From CAYMEV01 sp964389675 [NCBI: uncultured Candidatus Sumerlaeota bacterium] (GTDB lineage Bacteria > CAYMEV01), in NCBI GenBank assembly GCA_964389675.1, contig CAYMEV010000010.1, positions 1 through 64,000 of the forward strand: a stretch of 64,000 nt of DNA, in the 5' to 3' direction. Shown one piece after another: positions 8,183 through 16,622 of the stretch. A program made the position numbers and the translations under genes. Position 1 is the stretch's first letter; each line of letters opens with the position of its first letter. The notes beneath the pieces were generated by a model that worked only from the letters and a program-made list of their open reading frames with translations, had not been told where the DNA came from and made no database searches.

Positions 8183-11100
8183 AGGGGAGGTATCGAACAT
8201 TACATAATCAACCCATCCTGCGTCTTCTCCCTCGTTCATTGAGCCATCTTTGCTGTATTCCCATGTCACAGTGTTTGGCCCGGATCCCAGATAACAGGAC
8301 ATCTCCTGCCAGTCTTCTTCTCCGCTTATCCTGTCCTGCATATTGCCGTTAATATATAATGTCAGATAGTCATATCCTGATTCCGAGCTTACCTTCCAAT
8401 AGAATGAGAGCTGACCGGGGCCATTTACCTCCGTTTCGAGAGACGTGCTCTGGCTTCCCATTATAAGGCCGCTTTGCGCTGATGATTCACCATAATACCA
8501 TATATCTGACTGTGCAAGCCATTCTGCATCGCCATATGTAGACCATTCAAGGTCAGGGTTATCCAGGGCTTCCTTCAGTGTTATTGTAAAGACCATCACT
8601 GTATTTGAATAATCCGAGTTTCCGTTTGCATTATATGCATATACCCTGTAAAAGTATTCATTGCCCGGAAGGACGGTTGTATCCTGGTATTCAGCCGTAT
8701 CAGCGGCAGAAGTACCGGCATTTTCCCATGTCCCTGCCTCGCCGAGCCTCCTCTGGATGACAAAGCCCTCCTCATTAGTAGAATTATCATTCCATGAAAG
8801 GTCAACCTGTGTTGATGAAACCACTAAAGCAGTCAGGTTTGATGGCGGTATAGGCGTCAGGCTTTCTTCCAGCGTCATCTGTATATTCAGAAAATGATTT
8901 GTGCTGTATACAGTCGGCTCAGCTGTTCCTGTCCAGTCCAGCGGGTCTCCGTATGAAGAGTCAGCATAGCCGTAGATGGTCCTTGGATCAGCACAAGCAG
9001 TCCAGTAGCACCTTCCTATGTCTGTCTGCGGTGTATATGAGGAGTTCATGAAGCTTATATCTATCATAAGATTATTAATTCCATCATAGACAAAGGGGCC
9101 CCCCTGAAAATAGAATGTGGTCCACCCTAAGTCTGATATTGTCTCATCGTTCTGGTATACTATTGTCCAGTCAGCTGTTTCAAAGCCTTCATCGGAAGAA
9201 AAGTCTGTCTTATCCGTATGCTTCATCCTGATAGTAAAATTATGAAGAACAGCAAGGGGTATCTTTGAAACATCCATTGAAAGCGAGTATAGAGGTATCG
9301 GGTCCTTTGTGTCCTTGCCGGAGCCAAGCTCGCTCTGAAGATAGATGACAGATGTCCTGTTCTTCCAGTAGTATGTATACAGAGGTGTCCTGTCAAGTTC
9401 CTCAATGCCATTGCCAATGCTTATTACATTGGCTGTATCAAAGCTGTCACATGCTGATGTTCCGGCATTTGATGCATGGTCAATTGCTTCAACTGCATAA
9501 AATACAGTTGTCTGCGGCGTTAATCCCGAAATTGTACCCTGATGCTCTGTCTGGAGAGTATCGCTTATGATCATCTCATTTACCAGTGAGCTGCAGTCAG
9601 GGCCCCAGTATACCTTTGAAGTTGAAGCTTCATCTGTCTGAAAGGAAATATCAGCTGAATTACCGAATATGTTAGTAATATTTATATTGCTGATCACAGG
9701 GGCGATGCAGTCAATGTCTGCTGTATCAGTCTTTACTGCAGGTGTCCCGTCACCGATATCCTCATCCTGGTATGTTGCAGTAAGTGTCTGCCCATCACCG
9801 ACGACAAGCTCTGTGCCAAGTGCTATTGTCTGCTGATAGATGCCTGGTTCGATCTCAGGAAGCACAGGGTCCATATTGGCGGGCCCCGGTGTAGCTGTAA
9901 GATGAACTGTAACGAATGAGGCCCCTGCATTTGAATCCATGACGGTAATTACTACGTCAGAACTGCAGGAATAAAAATCGCTGTCAAACTCCACTGTACC
10001 GTTTGGTTCCGGTTCATTACTGATAAGTCCCAGCTGCAGGTTTATGAAATTATTTGTTGATGATGGAGCAGGATCAGAGGATCCTGTCCAGTCAAGCGGA
10101 TCACCTGCTCCAGAATCAGAATATGCATAAATCGCCCTGCTGTCTGATGTGGCTGTCCAGTTTACTGCTCCGGACGGGGTTTGCCAGGATGCATTGTTAA
10201 AGCTGAAATCTACCATAAGATTCTGTATACCGTCATATTCAAACGGTGTATCGAGGCTGAATGTGACCCAGCCAGTCGAGCTTATTGTCTCATCACTCTG
10301 GTATACAACAGTCCAGTTATCTGTCTCAAATGAAGCTCCTGCACTGTAATTGGATTTGTCAGTATGCTTAAGCCTTATTGTCCAGTTTGAGAGAGTCATT
10401 GCAGGGGCAGCAGTAACGTCAATGCCCACAGAGCTTATTAAAAGGGGCTGGTTCCCGAGATCTGAAGCCAGATAGATGACCTGTGTCCTGTTATCATGAT
10501 AATAGCAGTAGAGCGGTGCCTGGGTAACAGAGACATTGCCGTCCCCTATCGTTATTATATTGAGTGTCTTGAATGTAAAAACAGCGCTTGTATTCTGATT
10601 ATTGACCGTGTCTTCTGCAACTATCTCGAAATAATAGTCTGTATCCGGAAGGAGCCCTGAGATCTCCCCGCTGTGATTAATTTTATATGATGTAGAGATA
10701 TCCTGTGAAAGATCAAGACTGCCCGGGTCAGTTCCATAATTTACATATGCTGTGGCATCCTCATTTGTGGTAAATTCAATGCAGGCGCTTTCACCGCTTA
10801 TCTCAATGATATTGACATCGGATATATCAGGCCCCATGCAATCAATATCTGCCGTTGCATACTTTGTTTCACCGAAACCGCTCCCATTGTCAGCATCATT
10901 GTATGTAACAGTGACAGTATCGCCATTACCTGCGGTCAGGTCTGTCCCAAGAAGAATTGAACCCTGGAAAACGCCCTCAAAGGCTGTTTCTGTGAGAACT
11001 GCATCAATACCTGCGGGATCTGTCGTTGAGTATACAGGTAGTGTATATGTACCTGAACCTGCAAGGTCTGCATCCATTAAGCTTATATTTACCTCTGAAG

Positions 11101-13159
11101 TGCAGTTATAGAGGTCCTTATCAAAGGTCACAATACCGTCTGAAGATGTTCCTACCATCACTGTTGCTGTATAATTAATATAATTCGGGTGGGTAACTGT
11201 CAGCATAAATTCCCCCGGGATAGTAAGGGGATCATCGAAGTTTACCAGGGCAGACCCGGAAGCATTTGTCTTTGCTGCACCCCTGACATTCAGGGAAGGC
11301 ATCCAGGCACTGACAATGGCATTTTCCACAGGGGCTTTGGAATCATAGACACTGACATTCATGGAATTTGAACCTGATGCAACAAATGAAGGGGCATCCA
11401 CTACCAGCTCGGCAGGTGATGATTTGGGTATGAACGTTGTCCCATCCCCGAATACCACATAATATTCCATATACCTTGCAGACTGCCCCCCTCCGCTGTA
11501 ATGGTTCCACAGCTGGATCTTGGCATAATCCGAGTTTGGGGCAATAAGCTGGATCCCCTCAGAAAAGAAACCGTCATAAGACCTCCTTGCAAGGATATCA
11601 TCCTCATCCCAGTAGGATGAATTGGAAGCCCCCCAGTATCCGATTGCCGCATTATCTGCCCTGATGAATGCCTCGGCAATGCATTCCCCGGTATTATCGA
11701 ATGTTGCACTTGAACAGCAGTTCCCGATGGCGTAAAAATACATGTCCTGATTTGTAAGGGCATGAACATCCGTATTTGTGATATCCTGCCCGCTTCTGAA
11801 AGCCCATACAGTAGCTCCGCAGTGAGCAGAATAGTTGGAGATCATTCTGCCGGCATTCATTGATGCTATTACTTCAGCCTTTGTAGCATCGTATGTATGC
11901 CTGTAAAGCTTGTCATAGAGCCATCCAAGAGGATCAAGATACATATCGACAGCATAGTTGAAGGTGCCTTCGGCAATATGGCCTGAACCGTAGTCCTCAC
12001 CTGCAATTAGGGCAGCATCATCCATCCATGAAAGGTCAGAATTTTCAAACTTCTCATAATAGAGAAGCTTTCCTAGATAGGTTGCAAGCTCTGCTGTGCT
12101 TACAATGGATATCCTGCTTATTGATGCATCAGGGAAGCTATCTGACCCTGCCAGGAAAACATAAAGCTGGTCAGAGGCTGAAGAGCAGTTCGGGCCTGTA
12201 AATGTCGGGATCTGATCAGCATCCCCTACCAGGATAATATATGCAGGAGGAACAGGCCAGTTGTCATATGCATCCTGTATATATGCCTTAATACCTGCAG
12301 TGGTATTTCCGTTGGCGATCTCCGATGTCCTGACGGTATTTACCCTGTATCCCTTGATCTCCTTCCATTCAACAAATTCAGCCAGGCCGTCATAATATGC
12401 ATCCCCGGTTATTATAAGGATGCCCTCATCACTGAAGCCTTTGTATTTGCAGAGTGATTTCAGGTGATCCAGTCCCAGGGAAGATTTTTCATATATCACA
12501 GAATAGCTGTTGAGGTATCTTCTGTACATATTATGTGTAGCATACAGGTCCGGGTCTGATATCCTTATCTCCACCTGAATATCCTTATAGACCATTAGCC
12601 TGCCATCCACCGGGTTGTATTTTACAGGGAATATGCTTACAGGCAGTAACCTTATGCCTCTTGCCCGTATTTCTTCATGTACAAGGACGAATTCCCTGGG
12701 ATAATAAAGATTTTCAGAGTAGATCTTTTCATTCATCTGGAAAGGGATATCCCCTTCGCCTGATTTTGGTACGGGAAGCTGAAGAGGATAGATAAGATCA
12801 GCACCGGTCTCAGCCAGAATATCAAGAACCTGCTCGGAACCGTAGGAGAACATTACCTCATAATCCGCATTTTCCGGTATTGCAATAAGCTTGTAGTAGG
12901 CGGGAAGGTTCGGGTTTCCATAATCTCCATAAATACTGCCGTCCTCAAAACAAAAATCCGCATAAAGTATTCCCTCATGCTCGACTAAATTATAGGATGC
13001 ATCTGATATGAACGTTCCTAATTGAATCCTGTTCAGATCATATGACTGTAGAGCAACTTTATTTTCACTGTCTCCTGTATTGAAATAGATAATTCCATCT
13101 GAAGAAAAAACAGAGAGTGAAAAAAAGAGCAGGAAAAAATAAACAGTTAACCTTTTCAA
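7526..13159 (-). CDS. Secreted gingipain-like cysteine peptidase (C25) with duplicated beta modules and shared C-terminal tail
   Basis: A secreted protein of about 1877 residues. I place the start at TTG 13159, because AAGGGGGT lies just upstream and a clean signal peptide (LKRLTVYFFLLFFSLSVFS) begins there; the longer upstream frame lacks one. Residues about 250-630 form a peptidase C25 (gingipain) domain. His446 lies in NYSAHCG and Cys481/482 in IGNCCSS, about 35 apart as in gingipains. Then follow an Ig-like region and two tandem copies of a roughly 375-residue block (about 674-1050 and 1055-1430), each containing a fibronectin-III-like part. An FN3 domain, a MAM/jelly-roll-like region and a CARDB-like domain come next. 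The C-terminal module (from 8182 down) is shared with two other secreted proteins here. The role is probably extracellular protein degradation (inferred). Confidence 0.88.
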   Translation of the reverse strand: MKRLTVYFFLLFFSLSVFSSDGIIYFNTGDSENKVALQSYDLNRIQLGTFISDASYNLVEHEGILYADFCFEDGSIYGDYGNPNLPAYYKLIAIPENADYEVMFSYGSEQVLDILAETGADLIYPLQLPVPKSGEGDIPFQMNEKIYSENLYYPREFVLVHEEIRARGIRLLPVSIFPVKYNPVDGRLMVYKDIQVEIRISDPDLYATHNMYRRYLNSYSVIYEKSSLGLDHLKSLCKYKGFSDEGILIITGDAYYDGLAEFVEWKEIKGYRVNTVRTSEIANGNTTAGIKAYIQDAYDNWPVPPAYIILVGDADQIPTFTGPNCSSASDQLYVFLAGSDSFPDASISRISIVSTAELATYLGKLLYYEKFENSDLSWMDDAALIAGEDYGSGHIAEGTFNYAVDMYLDPLGWLYDKLYRHTYDATKAEVIASMNAGRMISNYSAHCGATVWAFRSGQDITNTDVHALTNQDMYFYAIGNCCSSATFDNTGECIAEAFIRADNAAIGYWGASNSSYWDEDDILARRSYDGFFSEGIQLIAPNSDYAKIQLWNHYSGGGQSARYMEYYVVFGDGTTFIPKSSPAELVVDAPSFVASGSNSMNVSVYDSKAPVENAIVSAWMPSLNVRGAAKTNASGSALVNFDDPLTIPGEFMLTVTHPNYINYTATVMVGTSSDGIVTFDKDLYNCTSEVNISLMDADLAGSGTYTLPVYSTTDPAGIDAVLTETAFEGVFQGSILLGTDLTAGNGDTVTVTYNDADNGSGFGETKYATADIDCMGPDISDVNIIEISGESACIEFTTNEDATAYVNYGTDPGSLDLSQDISTSYKINHSGEISGLLPDTDYYFEIVAEDTVNNQNTSAVFTFKTLNIITIGDGNVSVTQAPLYCYYHDNRTQVIYLASDLGNQPLLISSVGIDVTAAPAMTLSNWTIRLKHTDKSNYSAGASFETDNWTVVYQSDETISSTGWVTFSLDTPFEYDGIQNLMVDFSFNNASWQTPSGAVNWTATSDSRAIYAYSDSGAGDPLDWTGSSDPAPSSTNNFINLQLGLISNEPEPNGTVEFDSDFYSCSSDVVITVMDSNAGASFVTVHLTATPGPANMDPVLPEIEPGIYQQTIALGTELVVGDGQTLTATYQDEDIGDGTPAVKTDTADIDCIAPVISNINITNIFGNSADISFQTDEASTSKVYWGPDCSSLVNEMIISDTLQTEHQGTISGLTPQTTVFYAVEAIDHASNAGTSACDSFDTANVISIGNGIEELDRTPLYTYYWKNRTSVIYLQSELGSGKDTKDPIPLYSLSMDVSKIPLAVLHNFTIRMKHTDKTDFSSDEGFETADWTIVYQNDETISDLGWTTFYFQGGPFVYDGINNLMIDISFMNSSYTPQTDIGRCYWTACADPRTIYGYADSSYGDPLDWTGTAEPTVYSTNHFLNIQMTLEESLTPIPPSNLTALVVSSTQVDLSWNDNSTNEEGFVIQRRLGEAGTWENAGTSAADTAEYQDTTVLPGNEYFYRVYAYNANGNSDYSNTVMVFTITLKEALDNPDLEWSTYGDAEWLAQSDIWYYGESSAQSGLIMGSQSTSLETEVNGPGQLSFYWKVSSESGYDYLTLYINGNMQDRISGEEDWQEMSCYLGSGPNTVTWEYSKDGSMNEGEDAGWVDYVMFDTSPDASISSQDITFSNANPEPGDTVNISARIRNLGLEEVASGDAAFYYSTAPNTDLQLITSESFGSIPSLEYADIEADWDTTGLEARAYILTVIISNVLPTDGNSGNNQAYIEVPLPVELTYFNANGMGNRALIEWMTMTETDNLGWNLYRLSLRKISPFVALTPVKLNSSLIEGYGTSSEPHVYNFTDSVKPGGKYIYILESVSTYGETEQFRTSLNWIM
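8870..11140 (-). repeat. Tandem duplication inside the C25 peptidase gene (two ~1.1-kb units)
   Basis: Unit one covers about 11140-10005 and unit two about 9995-8870; boundaries are approximate. Matching landmarks in order are VTFDKDLYNC / VEFDSDFYSC, TADIDCMGPDISDVNI / TADIDCIAPVISNINI, TIRLKHTDKSNY / TIRMKHTDKTDF, VVYQSDETIS / VVYQNDETIS and DPLDWTGSSDP / DPLDWTGTAEP. Divergence of roughly half the residues shows that the duplication is old. Confidence 0.85.
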
Positions 13160-13344
13160 GACTATACCCCCTTTTTTATTGTTTATATAATATGATACAT
13201 TAATTTGATTTTTTGGCAAAGATTTTGGCAGAATATATCTGCAAATGAAGGGGTATATCTTTCGGATAATTATCTGAAGGTGCGGGGAAGATGCCAGGGA
13301 CACCCGTAAAACAGATGTCCTTGGTATTATTATATTATTTTAAT

Positions 13345-14085
13345 CTATCTTCCTTCCAGGGGATTGGAAGTAGTTAATTCCTCATTTGAAAGAAGCTCAG
13401 GCTTGACAGGCTGTATCGGGTTGGCTGTCATCCAGCGGAGCTTGGTCCTCCACTGTTCTGTCGTACCTTCTGTAGATATAGATTCGAGGATATAGAAATA
13501 GGCTCCATGGCTTTTAATGGTATCAATGAAACTGTAATAGAAAGGTTCAGGGCTTGTCCCCTGGCCCGGTATAATTGTATCATTGAGGAGGACCGGGGTA
13601 TATGAAACAAACGGGTTTACCTTTCTTGCTTTCAGCCTGTAGATGTTCCAGCCGAAATTATCAACCTCCGACAGTGTCTGCCATCTTATGAACGCCTTAT
13701 TGCCTGCACCAATAGCAGTGAAATAGCCAAGCTCAACAGGCAGGGCATATTCCCTTGTAGCCTGGTTGTTTGTATAGTCAACATCAAAAGGCAGTATATC
13801 TGTAAGGATCACTGTTATCCTGTAGGCAGTAAAATCAAGGCCGGTTGTATCCCAGTTGGTCACTACCGGTTCGGATGCCTTTCCCGGAAGGATCGGCCCG
13901 AATGGTACAGTGTTTATAAGGGTCAGATCAGAGGGATCATCAGTAAGAGAATAGTAGAAGTTTGCATTTCCGCTGTCGCAGGTCTCATCACCAATATTAT
14001 TGACTATTGCTGTGATCTCTACCAGGTCTCCCGGGTTTCCAACAGGCGGGTCGCATGAAATACCGCTTGAAAATACAGCCGGGTC
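13345..14085 (-). repeat. Shared C-terminal module, copy in the kelch protein
   Basis: The block opens with the CARDB-like half (SCDPPVGNPGDLVEITAIVN) and continues with LPVELGYFTAIGAGNKAFIR, DNFGWNIYRL, PFVSYTPVLLN, GTSPEPF, YFYILESIST and EQWRTKLRW. It is followed by a proline- and glutamate-containing tail of about 26 residues that the other two copies lack. Confidence 0.85.
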
Positions 14086-15783
14086 CGGACCGCTCTGGAA
14101 TGAGCAGTTCTGTATCTTCTGTACATAATCATAGCCGTAGAAGGATTGAGTCCTGTCAAAACCGCCGACTGTATATACCGAATTTAGGATTGTGGCAGCA
14201 TTGAACCTGAATGTAGCTTCCGGAAGGACTATAGGCAGAGTATTCCAGACATTGAGGGCCGGATCATAGGAGAAGATGCTGTCTGTTGCAGAAGTATCAT
14301 CATTTCCTCCGGCAACTATGAATACCTGTCCGTTGAAAGCGCCTGCTGCTCCCCATCTGCCTGCAGGCATAGGTGCAACAGATGACCATGATCCTGCTGC
14401 AAGGTCATAAGCCCAGCAGTCTGTTGAAAGGCTGTATGAAGCCCCGAGGCCGTGGAATCCGCCAACAACATAGATCTTCCCGTCCGAAACAAATGAGGTA
14501 TGCCACCATGACCCGTCAGGCATGTTAGGAAGAGCGATCCATGTATCTGATGATATATCATATTCATAGAATCTGTCAGTGACATTGGCGCCGTCATATC
14601 CTCCGGTGAGATATATCCTGTCGCCGTATGATACGAGTTTTCCGCCGAAGCTGCCGGAAAATGGGGTAGTAATATCAGACCATGAATCTGATGTTATATT
14701 ATATATCTTCCAGGTTGTGCTTGCTGCGTTCTGTAAAAGGATCTGGTCTCCAACTACTGCGGCAGACCCGGGATATTCTGCAACAGGTTCAGGCATGGGT
14801 GTACCGTATGTCCATGTATCAGTTGCAGGGTCATAGATCTCAACTGAGGCAACATTGGTAACAGGTGAATGATAACCGCCCAGGGCATATATCTTATTGT
14901 CAAATGCGACAACTCCTGCATCAAGCCTGTTATCATTGAGAGGTGCTACAAGAGAGGCACAGAAAGTAGTATATGTGGTCGCATAGATATAAGCTGTTGA
15001 TGTGTAGGTCTCTGTCACCCCGTTTATCTGATTCACTGCCTGGACCTCTATGTCGGATGTATAGCTGTCAGGTGCCGATGCGGGCGTTGTAACCAGAGCG
15101 GTGAAGGAGACTTCATCCCCTGATGGCACATCAAGTATAGGATTAGGCGTGAATGATACAGTGTAGCCTGCTTCAGCAAGATAGCTGAGGTCAATATCAA
15201 GTTCATGAGGAGTATTGTTCCATACAGAAAGCTGCTTTGCGAAACTTTCTCCTGCACATACCTCACCATATGATTCATAGGGATTTATATAAATATTTTC
15301 CTGAAGCTCATAAAACTGGACGGTAAGGAATAATTCATGAGGTTCGGATCCATACAGGTCCCCGTAAATGTCAACATCAGCATCTATGATCCCTGAGGTT
15401 GTGCCGGGGACAGTTACATTAACGGCATAATAGTGGTCTGACTGGCTGTACTGGCATCCATACGTCTCTGTATTATACCATCTGGCAACATTCGTGCCTG
15501 CACCCTCCATAAGCCATAGGTGAGAACCGTTGTTATTCGGCCCGTCATAATGGGTGACGCTGTTTATTACCCAGTCTGCCGGGAAAGTGATTATTATCTC
15601 ATCAAGCCATTCAGCATCTGTTGAATTGTTCCAGATAAGGAATGCTATATCCTGTGCTGAACCCGGAGAATAATAATCAGGTTCAGGTACAGCCGTGCTT
15701 CCTTCAATAGAAGCAAGGCACGGTATTGATGAAAAAAGGGCAATGAAAATTATTATAGGAAGAATTTTTAGGAAATTAAGCAT
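13345..15783 (-). CDS. Secreted kelch-repeat protein with CARDB and shared C-terminal module
   Basis: An 812-residue exported protein. The ATG at 15783 has GGAGG 7 nt upstream (the adjacent TTG at 15786 is the alternative) and opens a signal peptide ending near CLA. Residues about 25-250 are two beta-rich domains. Residues about 265-560 hold at least five kelch repeats (IYALGGYHSP, IYLTGGYDGA, IYVVGGFHGL, VFIVAGGNDD, VYTVGGFDRT), which form a beta-propeller that usually binds partners or carbohydrates. A CARDB-like domain from 14085 and the LPVELGYFTAIGAGN module close the protein. Unlike its two relatives it carries an extra 26 or so residues after the module. It lies 185 nt upstream of the C25 peptidase gene on the same strand, so the two may be co-expressed. 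No enzymatic motif is visible. Confidence 0.88.
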   Translation of the reverse strand: MLNFLKILPIIIFIALFSSIPCLASIEGSTAVPEPDYYSPGSAQDIAFLIWNNSTDAEWLDEIIITFPADWVINSVTHYDGPNNNGSHLWLMEGAGTNVARWYNTETYGCQYSQSDHYYAVNVTVPGTTSGIIDADVDIYGDLYGSEPHELFLTVQFYELQENIYINPYESYGEVCAGESFAKQLSVWNNTPHELDIDLSYLAEAGYTVSFTPNPILDVPSGDEVSFTALVTTPASAPDSYTSDIEVQAVNQINGVTETYTSTAYIYATTYTTFCASLVAPLNDNRLDAGVVAFDNKIYALGGYHSPVTNVASVEIYDPATDTWTYGTPMPEPVAEYPGSAAVVGDQILLQNAASTTWKIYNITSDSWSDITTPFSGSFGGKLVSYGDRIYLTGGYDGANVTDRFYEYDISSDTWIALPNMPDGSWWHTSFVSDGKIYVVGGFHGLGASYSLSTDCWAYDLAAGSWSSVAPMPAGRWGAAGAFNGQVFIVAGGNDDTSATDSIFSYDPALNVWNTLPIVLPEATFRFNAATILNSVYTVGGFDRTQSFYGYDYVQKIQNCSFQSGPDPAVFSSGISCDPPVGNPGDLVEITAIVNNIGDETCDSGNANFYYSLTDDPSDLTLINTVPFGPILPGKASEPVVTNWDTTGLDFTAYRITVILTDILPFDVDYTNNQATREYALPVELGYFTAIGAGNKAFIRWQTLSEVDNFGWNIYRLKARKVNPFVSYTPVLLNDTIIPGQGTSPEPFYYSFIDTIKSHGAYFYILESISTEGTTEQWRTKLRWMTANPIQPVKPELLSNEELTTSNPLEGR

Positions 15784-15969
15784 CAATCTGCCTCCTGTAT
15801 TTAAAAATAGAAATAGATTTCTTAAAAAAATTTGTGATCATCAATAAAAAAGCCATGTGATAGATATACTAAAAGAAATTTCTCCTTTGTCAAAGAAAAA
15901 TGAATATAAATTATAATTTTTTTCACATATTTTAAATATGATATTTTTGTTAAATGATTCAATATATAG

Positions 15970-15978
15970 TGGTATAAT
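15970..15978 (+). promoter_or_regulatory. Extended -10 promoter element ahead of the leader ORF and PEBP gene
   Basis: TGGTATAAT is a perfect TGn-TATAAT extended -10. A TTGTTA at 15947-15952 is a weak -35 with a 20-nt spacer, which an extended -10 can tolerate. Transcription would start near 15985. Confidence 0.6.
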
Positions 15979-16008
15979 ATCAAAATAAATAGAGATAAAG
16001 GAAAAAAG

Positions 16009-16068
16009 ATGGATAAACATATGAACCTGAAAGAAAAAAATCAAAACAGAGATCAGGGTGCAGTATGA
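16009..16068 (+). CDS. Possible 19-codon leader peptide overlapping the PEBP gene
   Basis: ATG 16009 is preceded by AAAGGA (15997-16002) at a 6-nt spacing, a better ribosome site than the downstream gene has. It encodes MDKHMNLKEKNQNRDQGAV. Its TGA (16066-16068) overlaps the downstream ATG as ATGA, the classic arrangement for translational coupling. The peptide is very charged and has no recognisable domain. It could be a leader that drives translation of the PEBP gene, or a chance frame. Confidence 0.45.
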   Translation: MDKHMNLKEKNQNRDQGAV

Positions 16069-16583
16069 AGAATGCAGTACTTTTTTTTATTCTGATTTTA
16101 TTTCCTGTGATCATTGTTTCGCAGGATATTACTCTAAATTCAGCTTTTCTGCAGAAAAATCAGACAATTCCCCTGAGGTTTACATGCGATGGAGAAAACA
16201 TCTCCCCGCCGGTCAGCTGGTCAGACAGCATAAAAGGGTGCTCCAGCTATGCAATTATCTTTGAAGACCCGGATGCCCCCGTAGGTACATGGGTTCACTG
16301 GATAGTATACAATATACCATCAGATGTTAAGAATCTTTCTATTGGGGCTGGAAACAACGATAGTATGCAGCCAGGGATACAGCAGGGCATCAATGACTGG
16401 GGCAGGCCGGCATACGGCGGGCCATGTCCGCCGTCAGGCAGGGAGCACAGGTATTTTTTCAGGATATATGCCCTTGATATAATGCTTGACCTTAAGAGGC
16501 CGGGGAAAAGTGACATTGAAAATGCAATGGAAGGGCATGTTCTTGGAAAAGGAGAGTTTATGGTAAGGTACAGGAGGAAGTAA
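16065..16583 (+). CDS. YbhB/YbcL-type PEBP (Raf-kinase-inhibitor-like) protein, exported
   Basis: A 172-residue phosphatidylethanolamine-binding-protein family member. It begins with a signal peptide (MKNAVLFFILILFPVIIVS), so the product is probably periplasmic. The family motifs are FTCDGENISPPVSW, IFEDPDAPVGTWVHWIVYNI, GINDWGRPAYGGPCPPSG and HRYFFRIYALD. Bacterial PEBPs have an anion-binding pocket, but their physiological role is mostly unknown. It has no good ribosome site of its own and may depend on coupling to the 19-codon frame that ends on its start. A long hairpin overlaps its stop codon. Confidence 0.92.
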   Translation: MKNAVLFFILILFPVIIVSQDITLNSAFLQKNQTIPLRFTCDGENISPPVSWSDSIKGCSSYAIIFEDPDAPVGTWVHWIVYNIPSDVKNLSIGAGNNDSMQPGIQQGINDWGRPAYGGPCPPSGREHRYFFRIYALDIMLDLKRPGKSDIENAMEGHVLGKGEFMVRYRRK

Positions 16584-16605
16584 TACCTGTACTGCCTCCT
16601 GTACC
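16567..16605 (+). terminator. Stem-loop over the PEBP stop codon, with two competing pairings
   Basis: GGTACAGGAGG (16567-16577) pairs perfectly over 11 bp with 16595-16605 (17-nt loop). The inner GTACAGG can instead pair with a nearer CCTGTAC at 16586-16592 (7 bp, 11-nt loop). No U-run follows, so this may be an RNA-stabilising or convergent-gene barrier element rather than a classic terminator. Confidence 0.5.
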
Positions 16606-16622
16606 GATGGAGATCCTATCTT

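Noticed and set aside
13160-13303. 48-residue N-terminal extension of the C25 peptidase
   Set aside because: The internal TTG at 13159 has a strong ribosome site and starts a proper signal peptide, which the extension would bury.
13160-13344. Imperfect hairpin (around 13300-13330) after the kelch gene considered as a terminator
   Set aside because: One mismatch in a nine-base stem and no T-run on the minus strand; too weak to list.
15841-16044. Minus-strand 67-residue frame in the gap before the PEBP gene
   Set aside because: It is AT-rich and dominated by Phe, Ile and Ser, has no ribosome site, and lies over the promoter and leader of the plus-strand gene.
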